Shown: positions 52,921 through 60,994 of the stretch, piece after piece | How the letters are laid out: the number at the start of each line of letters is the position of its first letter | Numbering within the stretch: position 1 is the stretch's first letter | NCBI GenBank assembly: GCA_046329555.1 | Contig: JAXLUK010000001.1 | Span: 186,001 to 250,000, forward strand | From: UBA1941 sp046329555 | GTDB taxonomy: Bacteria > Bacteroidota > Bacteroidia > Chitinophagales > LD1 | DNA: 64,000 nucleotides | Direction of reading: 5' to 3' | The notes under the pieces: generated by a model | What the model was told of the DNA's origin: nothing | Seen by the model: the letters and a program-made list of their open reading frames with translations, nothing else | Databases searched by the model: none | Program-made: the position numbers and the translations under genes

Positions 52921-55521
52921 TTAATTATTGGTAAAAACCAATTTCCCGTTTTGTAAAGAAACGGTTATCCTGCCTTCTTTACCCACTTCACCGCTCAGAA
53001 TTTTTCTGGACAACTCATTCACAATTTCCTTTTGCACCACCCGCTTCAGCGGCCGGGCGCCGTATTGCGGATCATACCCTTCTTCGCCTAAAAAGTCAAG
53101 TGCCTCGTCGGTTACCACCAACTCCACTTCTTGCTGCGACAGCAGCTTTTTCAATTGCGTCAACTGCAATTCCACAATAGCGCGAATCTGGCTGCGCATC
53201 AACGGTTGAAACAAAATGATGTCGTCAATGCGGTTGAGAAACTCAGGGCGCACCGCCGCTTTCAAACGCTCCATCACTTCTACCTTGGTGGTTTCCACTA
53301 CAGCAAACAAATCAGATGATTCGTCGATGTGCTCAAAATTTCTTTGAATAATATCGGAACCAATATTGGAAGTCATGATGATGATAGTGTTCTTGAAATT
53401 TACGGTTCTACCTTTATTATCTGTTAGCCGACCATCATCAAGTACTTGCAGCAGTATATTGAAAACATCAGGATGCGCTTTTTCGATTTCATCAAACAAC
53501 ACCACCGAATAAGGCCTGCGGCGTACCGCCTCAGTTAATTGCCCGCCTTCATCATAGCCTACATAGCCCGGAGGCGAACCCACCAACCTACTCACCGCAT
53601 GCTTTTCCTGATATTCACTCATGTCGATACGCACCATGGCGCTGTCATCATTAAACAACACCTCACTCAGGGCCTTACTCAACTCCGTTTTACCAACTCC
53701 GGTAGTTCCCAAAAACAGAAAAGAACCAATTGGTTTGCGCTCATCCTGTAAGCCAGCCCTCGAACGCCGGATGGCATCAGAAACCGCCGCTATGGCTTCA
53801 GTTTGGCCTTTCACGCGCTCGCCCAAACGAGCCTCCAAATGCAACAATTTCTCTTTCTCTCCTTCCAGCATTTTCGTTACTGGAATACCGGTCCATTTGG
53901 CCACAATGGCGGCAATATCTTCGGCATTAACTTCTTCATTCATAATTCGCGTTTCCGGAGAAATAGCCTGCAATTCCGCTTCTGCTTTAGCAATCTGATC
54001 TTGAACTTCCTTCATGCGGCCATATCGTATTTCCGCCACTTTCCCGTAATTACCTTCTCGCTCGTATTGCTCAGCCTCCAGCTTAAACTGCTCTGATTGC
54101 GCCTTGAATTGCTGGATGCGATCAACCGCCTCCTTCTCCTTTTGCCACTTGGCTTTGAACGCACTCCGCTTTACTTGCAAATTCGCCAGCTCCGCTTGCA
54201 ACTCACCCAACTTTTTGTCGTCGTTCTCGCGTTTAATGGCTTCTATCTCAATTTCCAATTGCATCATGCGCCTTTCAATTTCATCTAATTCTTCGGGCAT
54301 CGAATCCATCTGTAAACGCAGCTTCGCTGCCGCTTCATCAATTAAATCAATCGCCTTATCTGGTAAAAACCGGTCGGCAATATAACGGTCAGAAAGCGTC
54401 ACGGCTGAGATAATCGCCTCATCCTTGATGCGCACCTTGTGGTGATTTTCATAACGTTCCTTTAAACCACGCAAAATGGAAATCGCATCTTCCACGCTCG
54501 GCTCTTCAACCATCACTTTTTGAAAGCGGCGCTCCAGCGCTTTATCCTTCTCAAAATATTTTTGATACTCATTCAGCGTGGTGGCGCCAATAGCGCGTAA
54601 CTCACCACGAGCCAATTCCGGCTTTATGATATTGGCAGCATCCATGGCGCCTTCTGTGGCGCCCGCACCCACCAGCGTGTGAATTTCATCTATAAATAAG
54701 ATGATTCTTCCGGCAGATTCCTTCACCTCCTTCACTACCCCTTTTAGCCGTTCTTCAAAATCGCCGCGATACTTGGCACCTGCCATCATCGCGCCCATAT
54801 CCAGCGCGTAAATGGTTTTTGATTTGAGATTTTCCGGAACATCACCCTTGATGATACGATGCGCAATGCCCTCGGCAATGGCCGTTTTACCTACCCCTGG
54901 CTCACCTACCAGCAACGGATTATTTTTTGTTTTCCTCGAAAGAATATGCATCACCCGCCTGATCTCTTCATCGCGACCAATAACCGGATCCAGCTTACCG
55001 CTTTTCGCCTGCTGATTCAGGTTGATCGCATATTTGTCCAGCGACTGATAGCGGGCATCCGCATTCTGGTCGGTTACCTTCTCTCCTTTCCTCAATTCCG
55101 TAATGCCTGCCCTGATCTTTTTTTCATCGGCACCACACTCTTTCAGTATTGCAGATGCCGCATCCCCGTTTTTTAGCATGGCTAAAAGAATATGCTCTAT
55201 GGTGATGTACGAATCGCCCAATTCCTTCAATAGCTTATTCGCCTGTAACACCAATTGACTCACCCTGGGCGAAGAACCCGGTGTACCTGACTCACCTGAA
55301 ACTTTTGGAAGTTGCTTCAGTTTTTCTTCCACTTTACCCAGCAAAATATTGCGGTTCACGCCCGATTTTTCCAATAAGAAGGGCAGCATATCTGTATCCG
55401 TATCCAGCATACCCTTTAATATATGCAGCGTATCCAGCTCGGGATGCGAGTAATCAAATGCCAGCTGTTGGGCATGATTAATGGCCTCCAGTGCCTTGTT
55501 GGTGAAATTGTTTGAACTCAT
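52921..55521 (-). CDS. clpB: ATP-dependent disaggregase ClpB
   Basis: 866 residues. The N-terminal Clp repeat domain (residues about 1-145) is followed by AAA1 with Walker A GEPGVGKTAIAEG (about 207) and Walker B ILFIDEIHTLVGAG, a middle coiled coil (about 400-530, rich in Glu, Lys and Arg, with EEVNAEDIAAIVAKWTGIPV after it), and AAA2 with Walker A GTTGVGKTELSKAL and Walker B VVLFDEIEKAHPD. The middle domain distinguishes ClpB from ClpA and ClpC. It works with DnaK to resolve aggregates. The 232 bases upstream to 55753 hold no gene; a distant inverted CTGTCA/TGACAG pair lies near 55587-55620, and no recognised heat-shock operator is seen. Confidence 0.96.
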   Translation of the reverse strand: MSSNNFTNKALEAINHAQQLAFDYSHPELDTLHILKGMLDTDTDMLPFLLEKSGVNRNILLGKVEEKLKQLPKVSGESGTPGSSPRVSQLVLQANKLLKELGDSYITIEHILLAMLKNGDAASAILKECGADEKKIRAGITELRKGEKVTDQNADARYQSLDKYAINLNQQAKSGKLDPVIGRDEEIRRVMHILSRKTKNNPLLVGEPGVGKTAIAEGIAHRIIKGDVPENLKSKTIYALDMGAMMAGAKYRGDFEERLKGVVKEVKESAGRIILFIDEIHTLVGAGATEGAMDAANIIKPELARGELRAIGATTLNEYQKYFEKDKALERRFQKVMVEEPSVEDAISILRGLKERYENHHKVRIKDEAIISAVTLSDRYIADRFLPDKAIDLIDEAAAKLRLQMDSMPEELDEIERRMMQLEIEIEAIKRENDDKKLGELQAELANLQVKRSAFKAKWQKEKEAVDRIQQFKAQSEQFKLEAEQYEREGNYGKVAEIRYGRMKEVQDQIAKAEAELQAISPETRIMNEEVNAEDIAAIVAKWTGIPVTKMLEGEKEKLLHLEARLGERVKGQTEAIAAVSDAIRRSRAGLQDERKPIGSFLFLGTTGVGKTELSKALSEVLFNDDSAMVRIDMSEYQEKHAVSRLVGSPPGYVGYDEGGQLTEAVRRRPYSVVLFDEIEKAHPDVFNILLQVLDDGRLTDNKGRTVNFKNTIIIMTSNIGSDIIQRNFEHIDESSDLFAVVETTKVEVMERLKAAVRPEFLNRIDDIILFQPLMRSQIRAIVELQLTQLKKLLSQQEVELVVTDEALDFLGEEGYDPQYGARPLKRVVQKEIVNELSRKILSGEVGKEGRITVSLQNGKLVFTNN

Positions 55522-55753
55522 AGGTTAATTATTTTGGGAAGAAGGAATCTAAAACTGTTCCGAACCATAATTTCAGCCATAATTTCTGTCATTATCAGTT
55601 GCTTAGGAATGATTGACAGGCCTTTTCAAAAGATTTGAGAAAATTTGTCAGAATCGGCATAGTGATTGCCTTCATGAGCAGCAACCAGATTATGGATCAA
55701 GTCATTGCAACCTCTTTGGGCAAAATCCGTAATAAGGGTTGAACTTTTAACAG

Positions 55754-56338
55754 ATGAAAACGATAACCTTTATCGGGGCGCTTTTATACGCCCTCACGTC
55801 ACAGGCTCAAATGGATACCACCGTTTGGAAGGTAGAAAAGAAGATCGAAGACAACCGCTACATTCTTAACCTGCCTAACGATTGGAAAAAAGTGCCACTT
55901 ACCGAAGGCAGCGGTTTGGAATACAAATTTGAACTTACCGGTATAGGCATTACCACCACCAGCAACAGCGCACCGGTAACGGCCTTTTTCACCATTACCA
56001 GAACCAAGGGCAACGACCTGAAAGCCGCCCGCGAAGCCGTTATCAACGAATTTATGGTGTTTAACGACCGGGTCATGGAACCCAATTACCAGTACGACAG
56101 CACTACCCTCACCATAAGAACCAAGCAAACCGGCGAAATGCTGCATACCCGCTATTACCGCCGCAGCAAGGTGAGCAATTATTCCAGATATTACTTCAAT
56201 ATCTATGCGGAAAAAGCCGATGCCGTATTCACCCTCACCATGACCTTCCAATACAAGGATGCGCGCTACGACCTGGAACGCAGCAACAGATTCCGGGAAT
56301 ACGCAGAACGCACCTTCCGCAATATGGAATTGCGATAA
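55754..56338 (+). CDS. Small secreted protein of unknown function (PsbP/DcrB-like layout)
   Basis: 194 residues with a signal peptide (TFIGALLYALTSQAQ). The mature part is an alpha-beta protein: LNLPNDWKKVPL near the start, alternating strands (GIGITTTSNSAPVTAFFTIT), and a C-terminal helix (LERSNRFREYAERTFRNMEL). The opening phrase with a Trp and a small Pro-rich loop, and the final helix, resemble PsbP or DcrB-like folds. This is only a layout impression. It lies 110 bases before atpD, with no obvious link to ATP synthase. Confidence 0.65.
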   Translation: MKTITFIGALLYALTSQAQMDTTVWKVEKKIEDNRYILNLPNDWKKVPLTEGSGLEYKFELTGIGITTTSNSAPVTAFFTITRTKGNDLKAAREAVINEFMVFNDRVMEPNYQYDSTTLTIRTKQTGEMLHTRYYRRSKVSNYSRYYFNIYAEKADAVFTLTMTFQYKDARYDLERSNRFREYAERTFRNMELR

Positions 56339-56448
56339 GTGGCTTTTTGTAGCCAATCCCGCAATTTTTCCACAGCAGGAAAAACCCTTTACTTTCTCAG
56401 AAAACTACCTATTTTCGCACCGCTTTTAAAAAGCACAAAATATCAGCA

Positions 56449-57963
56449 ATGGCGAACATTGGTAAAATCAAACAAATTATCGGTCCGGTAGTAGACGTGC
56501 GTTTCGATGCACAGGGCGCTACCTTGCCGCAAATCATGAACGCCTTGGAAGTAACCAAGGATAATGGTCAGAAAATCATTCTTGAAGTACAGCAACACCT
56601 CGGTGAGGATTCTGTGCGCACCGTAGCGATGGACTCTACCGATAGCCTACGCCGTGGCATGGACGTAACCGATTTGGGTGCGCCTATTACGATGCCGGTA
56701 GGTGATAGCATCAAGGGACGTTTATTCAATGTTATCGGCGATGCCATCGACGGTATCAACGTTCCGGTAAGCAAAGCCGGTGGATACCCGATTCACCGTA
56801 TGCCGCCAGCGTACGAAGATTTGGCTACCGATGCAGAAGTATTGTTTACGGGTATCAAGGTAATTGACTTGTTGGAACCGTATGCCAAAGGAGGTAAAAT
56901 TGGTTTGTTCGGTGGTGCCGGTGTAGGCAAAACCGTATTGATCATGGAATTGATCAACAACATCGCCAAAGCTTACTCTGGTTTATCCGTGTTTGCCGGC
57001 GTGGGTGAGCGTACGCGTGAAGGTAATGACCTGTTGCGCGAAATGATTGAATCAAACGTGGTAAAATACGGCGAAGCCTTCAAACACAGCATGGAAGAAG
57101 GCGGCTGGGATTTAAGTAAAGTAGACCCTGCGCAACTGGCGCAAAGTCAGGCTACCCTGGTGTTCGGACAAATGAACGAACCACCGGGATCACGTGCTCG
57201 CGTGGCCTTGAGCGGTTTGACCATTGCCGAGTATTTCCGCGATGGCGACAAGAACGACGCTAAAGGCGGTCGTGATATCCTTTTCTTTATTGACAACATC
57301 TTCCGTTTTACTCAGGCGGGTTCAGAAGTATCGGCCCTGTTAGGTCGTATGCCTTCAGCCGTAGGTTACCAACCTACTCTGGCTACCGAAATGGGTCTGA
57401 TGCAAGAGCGTATCACTTCTACCAAGCGCGGTTCTATTACTTCCGTTCAGGCGGTTTACGTACCAGCGGATGACTTAACAGATCCGGCTCCGGCCACTAC
57501 CTTTGCCCACCTGGATGCCACTACCGTATTAAGCCGTAAAATTGCCGAATTAGGTATATACCCTGCGGTGGATCCATTGGACTCTACTTCGCGGATTTTG
57601 AATGCTCAGGTGTTGGGTGAAGAGCATTACAAATGCGCCATGCGGGTGAAGGAAATTCTGCAGCGCTATAAAGAATTGCAGGATATCATCGCCATCCTGG
57701 GTATGGATGAATTGAGCGAAGACGATAAGCTGGTGGTGCACCGCGCACGTCGCGTACAGCGCTTCCTGTCGCAGCCTTTCCACGTGGCTGAGCAGTTCAC
57801 CGGTCTGAAAGGCGTTCTGGTATCTATTGATGAAACCATCAAAGGTTTCAACATGATTATGAATGGTGAAGTAGATAAATATCCTGAAGCAGCGTTCAAC
57901 CTGGTAGGTACCATTGAAGATGCTATTGCAAAAGGAGAAAAAATGCTGGCTGAAGCCAAGTAA
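56449..57963 (+). CDS. atpD: F-type ATP synthase subunit beta
   Basis: 504 residues. Walker A is GGAGVGKTVLIMEL (about 160), followed by GERTREGNDLL, the DELSEED equivalent as DELSEDDKLVV, and a catalytic-interface segment FRFTQAGSEVSALLGRMPSAVGYQPTLA in shorter form FTQAGSEVSALLGRMPS. This is the catalytic subunit in the F1 head. Only atpD and atpC are here, as usual in Bacteroidota where the remaining subunits lie elsewhere. Confidence 0.98.
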   Translation: MANIGKIKQIIGPVVDVRFDAQGATLPQIMNALEVTKDNGQKIILEVQQHLGEDSVRTVAMDSTDSLRRGMDVTDLGAPITMPVGDSIKGRLFNVIGDAIDGINVPVSKAGGYPIHRMPPAYEDLATDAEVLFTGIKVIDLLEPYAKGGKIGLFGGAGVGKTVLIMELINNIAKAYSGLSVFAGVGERTREGNDLLREMIESNVVKYGEAFKHSMEEGGWDLSKVDPAQLAQSQATLVFGQMNEPPGSRARVALSGLTIAEYFRDGDKNDAKGGRDILFFIDNIFRFTQAGSEVSALLGRMPSAVGYQPTLATEMGLMQERITSTKRGSITSVQAVYVPADDLTDPAPATTFAHLDATTVLSRKIAELGIYPAVDPLDSTSRILNAQVLGEEHYKCAMRVKEILQRYKELQDIIAILGMDELSEDDKLVVHRARRVQRFLSQPFHVAEQFTGLKGVLVSIDETIKGFNMIMNGEVDKYPEAAFNLVGTIEDAIAKGEKMLAEAK

Positions 57964-57965
57964 TT

Positions 57966-58202
57966 ATGACGTTAGAAATTCTTACTCCGGAAAAAAAGTT
58001 GTTCTCGGGCGAAGCCGTAAGCGTTACGCTGCCCGGAATAGATGGTCAGTTCCAGCTACTGAATAACCACGCGCCCATTATTTCTGCCCTGGGCAAGGGA
58101 GAATTATCCTACAAAACTTCAAACGGTATTCAGAAAGTGAATATCACCGGCGGTTTTGCCGAATGTTTGAAGAATAAAGTGGTTATTCTGGTAGAAGCGT
58201 AA
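57966..58202 (+). CDS. atpC: F-type ATP synthase subunit epsilon, short form
   Basis: 78 residues, starting three bases after atpD. It has the N-terminal beta-sandwich of epsilon (LEILTPEKKLFSGEAVSVTLPG, INNHAPIIS-like as LLNNHAPIISALGKGELSY, and GGFAECLKNKVVILVEA). The C-terminal helical hairpin that in other bacteria blocks ATP hydrolysis is absent, so length is about half the usual 130. Many Bacteroidota epsilon subunits share this short form. Confidence 0.93.
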   Translation: MTLEILTPEKKLFSGEAVSVTLPGIDGQFQLLNNHAPIISALGKGELSYKTSNGIQKVNITGGFAECLKNKVVILVEA

Positions 58203-58223
58203 ATTAACCCATTTAACTTTTCA

Positions 58224-58259
58224 AAAGGCTGTCTCATCTAATGGGGCAGCTTTTTTTTT
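58224..58259 (+). terminator. Intrinsic terminator of the atpD-atpC transcript
   Basis: AAGGCTGTCTC and GGGGCAGCTTT pair with three G-U contacts around a short loop, followed by a run of nine T. It is 22 bases after the atpC stop. Confidence 0.8.
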
Positions 58260-58726
58260 CGGGCGTGCCCCCTCAGGCAGCGGCACCAAGCGCTTTAAGC
58301 AATAGGTTTCATAGCTGCCTTCGGGGTCGGGCTGTTCACTACAAGCCCGGCCTTCGTTCCTCGGCCGGGGCTTTTCGTTGCCATCCCTCACGCTCAACAG
58401 TAAATTTCGGTGCATGCGCTCAATGATAAGTTGATATAAATGGCTACTAATCTCATACAAACGTCAGCTTGCTAAGCGAAATACACCGCTTCATGCTTTT
58501 CCTTTTACAAAATTGATGCAAAGCCAACTAAGTCACATCACCCAACAATGCGCAATTGTAGTTTAACTAAAACTACCTGGTTTTTCTTCGCGGCAACCAT
58601 TCGGTAATCAACGGTCTGCAGCAGATCATCTTGCTGCTTTATAGCTACATGAAAAGGCCGCGGATTAATCCGCGGCCCACAACTACAAATGCACCTTGCT
58701 ATAACAAGTTGAATAATTAATCGTTC
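58260..58726. repeat. 467-base gene-free region with hairpins and a candidate dispersed repeat element
   Basis: No convincing gene is present. From about 58318 to 58394 runs a structured element: TCGGGGTCGGGCTGTTCACT, then a stem (AAGCCCGGCC 58343-58352 with GGCCGGGGCTT 58363-58373), then TTTTCGTTGCCATCCCT. I recall very similar 'cttcggggtcgggct ... cgttgccatccc' units in intergenic DNA of many Bacteroidota, so it may be a dispersed repeat; only one copy is in the window. Further right are hairpins GTAGTTT/AAACTAC (58558-58576) and GCAGCA/TGCTGC (58618-58637). Confidence 0.45.
58652..58677 (-). terminator. Intrinsic terminator of the fasciclin gene
   Basis: A perfect 22-base palindrome (58656-58677) of GGCCGCGGATT and its complement is followed on the minus strand by TTTT. 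It lies 49 bases after the fasciclin stop at 58727. Confidence 0.7.
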
Positions 58727-59284
58727 CTATTTAGCAGAAGGTAGCAATACCGCATCTATCACGTAAACCATGCCGTTAGAGGCAGGTACAGCCGCCAAAA
58801 CATTGGCATCATTTACCTTAATTTTTCCATCGGCGCCCTTCGATATTTTTACAGTACCACCATTTACCATTCCAATTGACATTCCATCTTTTAAATATTC
58901 TTCTTTTAATGCACTGGTAGTAACGTGGTATTCTAAAATATTGCGCAAATCGGCTTTCTTTTCTGGCTTTAGTAAGCCGTCAACGGTTCCCGCCGGAAGC
59001 TTCTCAAAAGCCGCATTGGTAGGAGCAAATACAGTAAACGGTCCAGCATTCGATAGCACATCTACATACTCGGCGGCCTTCACTGCAGCAACCAAAGTGG
59101 TGTGATCCTTTGATCCGGCAGCAACTTTTACAACATCCTTTTGACTTTGATCATCTTGAACAGCCGACTGGCCGGCAGCCGTTTCCTGTTCATTGGATGG
59201 AGCTACGGGAGCATCTTTACCTTCCTTATTGCTGCACGCAGCCATCACCGCCATCACGGTTGAAATTAGCAGTATTCTTTTCAT
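58727..59284 (-). CDS. Fasciclin-domain lipoprotein
   Basis: 185 residues from ATG 59284, giving a lipoprotein signal with lipobox MAVMAAC. An acidic, Gln-rich linker follows, then one fasciclin (FAS1) domain at about 55-185: TTLVAAVKAAEYVDVLSNAGPFTVFAPTN in short form GPFTVFAPTNAAFEKLP, then ILEYHVTTS and NGMVYVIDAVLLPS. FAS1 domains mediate adhesion or binding. A fasciclin lipoprotein beside a nos cluster is a recurring arrangement in Bacteroidota as far as I recall, and an FNR-like box upstream supports a link to respiration. An in-frame upstream extension to 59512 is unlikely. Confidence 0.85.
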   Translation of the reverse strand: MKRILLISTVMAVMAACSNKEGKDAPVAPSNEQETAAGQSAVQDDQSQKDVVKVAAGSKDHTTLVAAVKAAEYVDVLSNAGPFTVFAPTNAAFEKLPAGTVDGLLKPEKKADLRNILEYHVTTSALKEEYLKDGMSIGMVNGGTVKISKGADGKIKVNDANVLAAVPASNGMVYVIDAVLLPSAK

Positions 59285-59332
59285 AATTGCAATATTTTGG
59301 GACAAAAGAATCTTTTTTTCCTTTTTTGATTT

Positions 59333-59346
59333 ATGATTAAAATCAA
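59333..59346. promoter_or_regulatory. FNR/DNR-like palindrome between the fasciclin and lipoprotein genes
   Basis: ATGAT-TAAA-ATCAA matches the CRP/FNR-type consensus TTGAT-N4-ATCAA in nine of ten positions. It is 49 bases from the fasciclin start and 57 bases from the start at 59404, so it could serve either or both divergent genes. Confidence 0.5.
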
Positions 59347-59403
59347 TGGGCTCCCTGTTTATAATCATGGAACCGTTATTCGTGCATCTTTTAATTCGTT
59401 CCA

Positions 59404-59847
59404 ATGAAGACTTTAGGTTACTTAATGCTCTTGTTGCAAATATCCGCCTGTAAACCTCTGGCAGAGTCATCACCAGCATCACAACAATCATCACCATCAC
59501 AGCAAACGCCACTTGATGGGTTTTCCGTTGATGCCAATACCCGGGAACAACTATATATTTTACATCATACAGTAGAGAATTTTACGCTATTAAATAGTAG
59601 AAAATATGAGAACATAGCTGCTTACCATCAGTTTGCCGATTTATTGGAAATGCAACTGGCAACAATTTTAAAAGATGAAAAACTTTCGCAACCAGCGGGA
59701 GAAAATATCACCCGGCACCTACGTGATATACAGCAGCAGATTGGTGTATTACGCGGCGAAAACATGATAAAATGCAAAGAATCGGTAGGCCTGATCAACA
59801 AGGATTTACAAGCCCTTGAAACAAATACAAGCAACATAGGCAAGTAA
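59404..59847 (+). CDS. Small lipoprotein of unknown function in the nos region
   Basis: 147 residues. MKTLGYLMLLLQISAC is a lipoprotein signal. A Ser/Gln-rich linker follows, then two or three helices with few conserved residues (LYILHHTVENFTLLNSRKYE, then FADLLEMQLATILKDEKL). A four-helix layout with HH and H residues is visible, but no heme or metal motif can be claimed. It is divergent from the fasciclin gene and just upstream of the Rrf2 regulator. Confidence 0.6.
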   Translation: MKTLGYLMLLLQISACKPLAESSPASQQSSPSQQTPLDGFSVDANTREQLYILHHTVENFTLLNSRKYENIAAYHQFADLLEMQLATILKDEKLSQPAGENITRHLRDIQQQIGVLRGENMIKCKESVGLINKDLQALETNTSNIGK

Positions 59848-59928
59848 ATCTTAGCCTGGCCGCCTTATCTGGTATCTAAACCAAACAATCTCTTAATTTC
59901 ACCTCTAAACCAACAGTTCCCGAGGAAT

Positions 59929-60363
59929 ATGATGTTTTCGAAAAGTTGTGAATATGCAATAAAGGCGATGCTTTATGTATGCGTGGAAACACGTGATGGG
60001 AAACGTTTGAGCATTACGCAAATCGCTAAAGAAATTAACGCGCCTGAGGCGTTTACAGCAAAAATTCTACAAACGCTGGCCCGTCATGAAAAAATTAGTT
60101 CTATAAAAGGGCCAGGTGGCGGCTTCTATATTTCCGCGGACGCGCCCCCGGTGAAAGTGATGGAGATTGTAGATATCATGGACGGAAAAGCAGCCTTTGA
60201 GCGCTGCGGATTAGGTTTAAAAAAATGTGGCGACAAACGACCTTGCCCCATCCATAAAGAGTTTAGAAGTTATTCCAGCCGACTAAAAAACCTACTGGAA
60301 ACCAAGACGATAGAAGAAATGTCGCGCGACATCCGTTTGGGAAAGTCGTTTTTGATGAACTAA
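59929..60363 (+). CDS. Rrf2-family transcriptional regulator, NsrR-like
   Basis: 144 residues. The N-terminal winged helix starts FSKSCEYAIKAMLYVC, the recognition region is APEAFTAKILQTLARHEKI, and the wing contains KGPGGGFYIS. A cysteine set C-x6-C-x5-C (CGLGLKKCGDKRPC) sits at about residues 88-101, where NsrR and related Rrf2 proteins hold an iron-sulfur cluster that senses nitric oxide. The usual NsrR spacing is C-x5-C-x5-C, so this variant could sense nitric oxide, iron or redox state. It precedes the cytochrome c and nosZ genes and probably controls them. An extra Met at 59932 is an alternative start. Confidence 0.85.
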   Translation: MMFSKSCEYAIKAMLYVCVETRDGKRLSITQIAKEINAPEAFTAKILQTLARHEKISSIKGPGGGFYISADAPPVKVMEIVDIMDGKAAFERCGLGLKKCGDKRPCPIHKEFRSYSSRLKNLLETKTIEEMSRDIRLGKSFLMN

Positions 60364-60374
60364 AAGTTCTATTT

Positions 60375-60392
60375 AAAGACATAAAGGTCTTT
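60375..60392. promoter_or_regulatory. Inverted repeat, candidate Rrf2 operator
   Basis: AAAGAC (60375-60380) and GTCTTT (60387-60392) form a perfect 6-6-6 inverted repeat just after the Rrf2 stop and before the cytochrome c gene. The AT-rich, dyad form fits Rrf2-family operators, but no second copy was seen. Confidence 0.3.
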
Positions 60393-60395
60393 TTA

Positions 60396-60409
60396 TTGAC
60401 TATAATCAT
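60396..60409. promoter_or_regulatory. FNR/DNR-like palindrome upstream of the cytochrome c-nosZ operon
   Basis: TTGAC-TATA-ATCAT agrees with TTGAT-N4-ATCAA in eight of ten positions. A weak promoter, ATTG and CACCTTTG (60454-60461) with a 20-base spacer, lies downstream, which would place the box near position -65, a usual activator distance. Coupled with the adjacent inverted repeat this is a plausible oxygen/nitric oxide control region. Confidence 0.5.
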
Positions 60410-60484
60410 ACTATCGCCTGATTGCACTCATTGGTAGGCGTTAAAGCACTACGCACCTTTGCTTCCGAATCAAAAGCAAAGTAT

Positions 60485-60970
60485 ATGAGAACCAATGTTG
60501 TCATTCTATTATCTGCTGCATGGTTAGCCATAGCAGGATGTAATAACACCTCACAACCGGCTAACACCGATAACCTGCCTCAAAGCATGGTAGCAGATGC
60601 ACCAAAGGATGACGGACAGGGCATTGGGAAGTTCAAAAATATTACGCTGGCTGCAATAGATGATAAAAAGGCAGAAAGCGGAAAACTCATTTTCGAAACC
60701 AAGTGCTCGGCCTGTCACAAGGTAACCGACCAAAAAGTGGTTGGTCCGGGATTAAAAGGTGTCACAGACCGGAGGCAACCGGCTTGGATATTGAATATGA
60801 TGACTAATCCCGTAGAAATGACAAAGTCTGACCCTACCGCTAAAGAATTATTAGCCCAGCATCTAACGCAAATGACTTTTCAGGATGTAAGCGACGAACA
60901 GGCCATCCAAATTCTGGAATTTCTGCGTAAGAATGACAGCAACAATAGTTCAACCGCATCTTCTAAATAA
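60485..60970 (+). CDS. Lipoprotein mono-heme cytochrome c
   Basis: 161 residues from ATG 60485, giving a lipoprotein signal (VVILLSAAWLAIAGC). A single class I heme site, CSACHK, is at about residues 75-80, with a distal Met in LTQMTFQDVSDEQ, the usual axial ligand. It precedes nosZ by 24 bases. In clade II nos clusters such cytochromes deliver electrons to NosZ from quinol, so that role is likely here. The earlier in-frame ATG at 60422 would add 21 residues that are not a signal. Confidence 0.88.
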   Translation: MRTNVVILLSAAWLAIAGCNNTSQPANTDNLPQSMVADAPKDDGQGIGKFKNITLAAIDDKKAESGKLIFETKCSACHKVTDQKVVGPGLKGVTDRRQPAWILNMMTNPVEMTKSDPTAKELLAQHLTQMTFQDVSDEQAIQILEFLRKNDSNNSSTASSK

Positions 60971-60994
60971 TTCTCCACTATCAATTCAAATCAT

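Noticed and set aside
55522..55753. Heat-shock operator (CIRCE-like) upstream of clpB
   Set aside because: Only a loose CTGTCA/TGACAG pair with a long spacer is present, not the conserved TTAGCACTC-N9-GAGTGCTAA operator.
58221..58460. Short minus-strand frame downstream of atpC
   Set aside because: It crosses the atpC terminator and the structured repeat; its composition is not coding-like.
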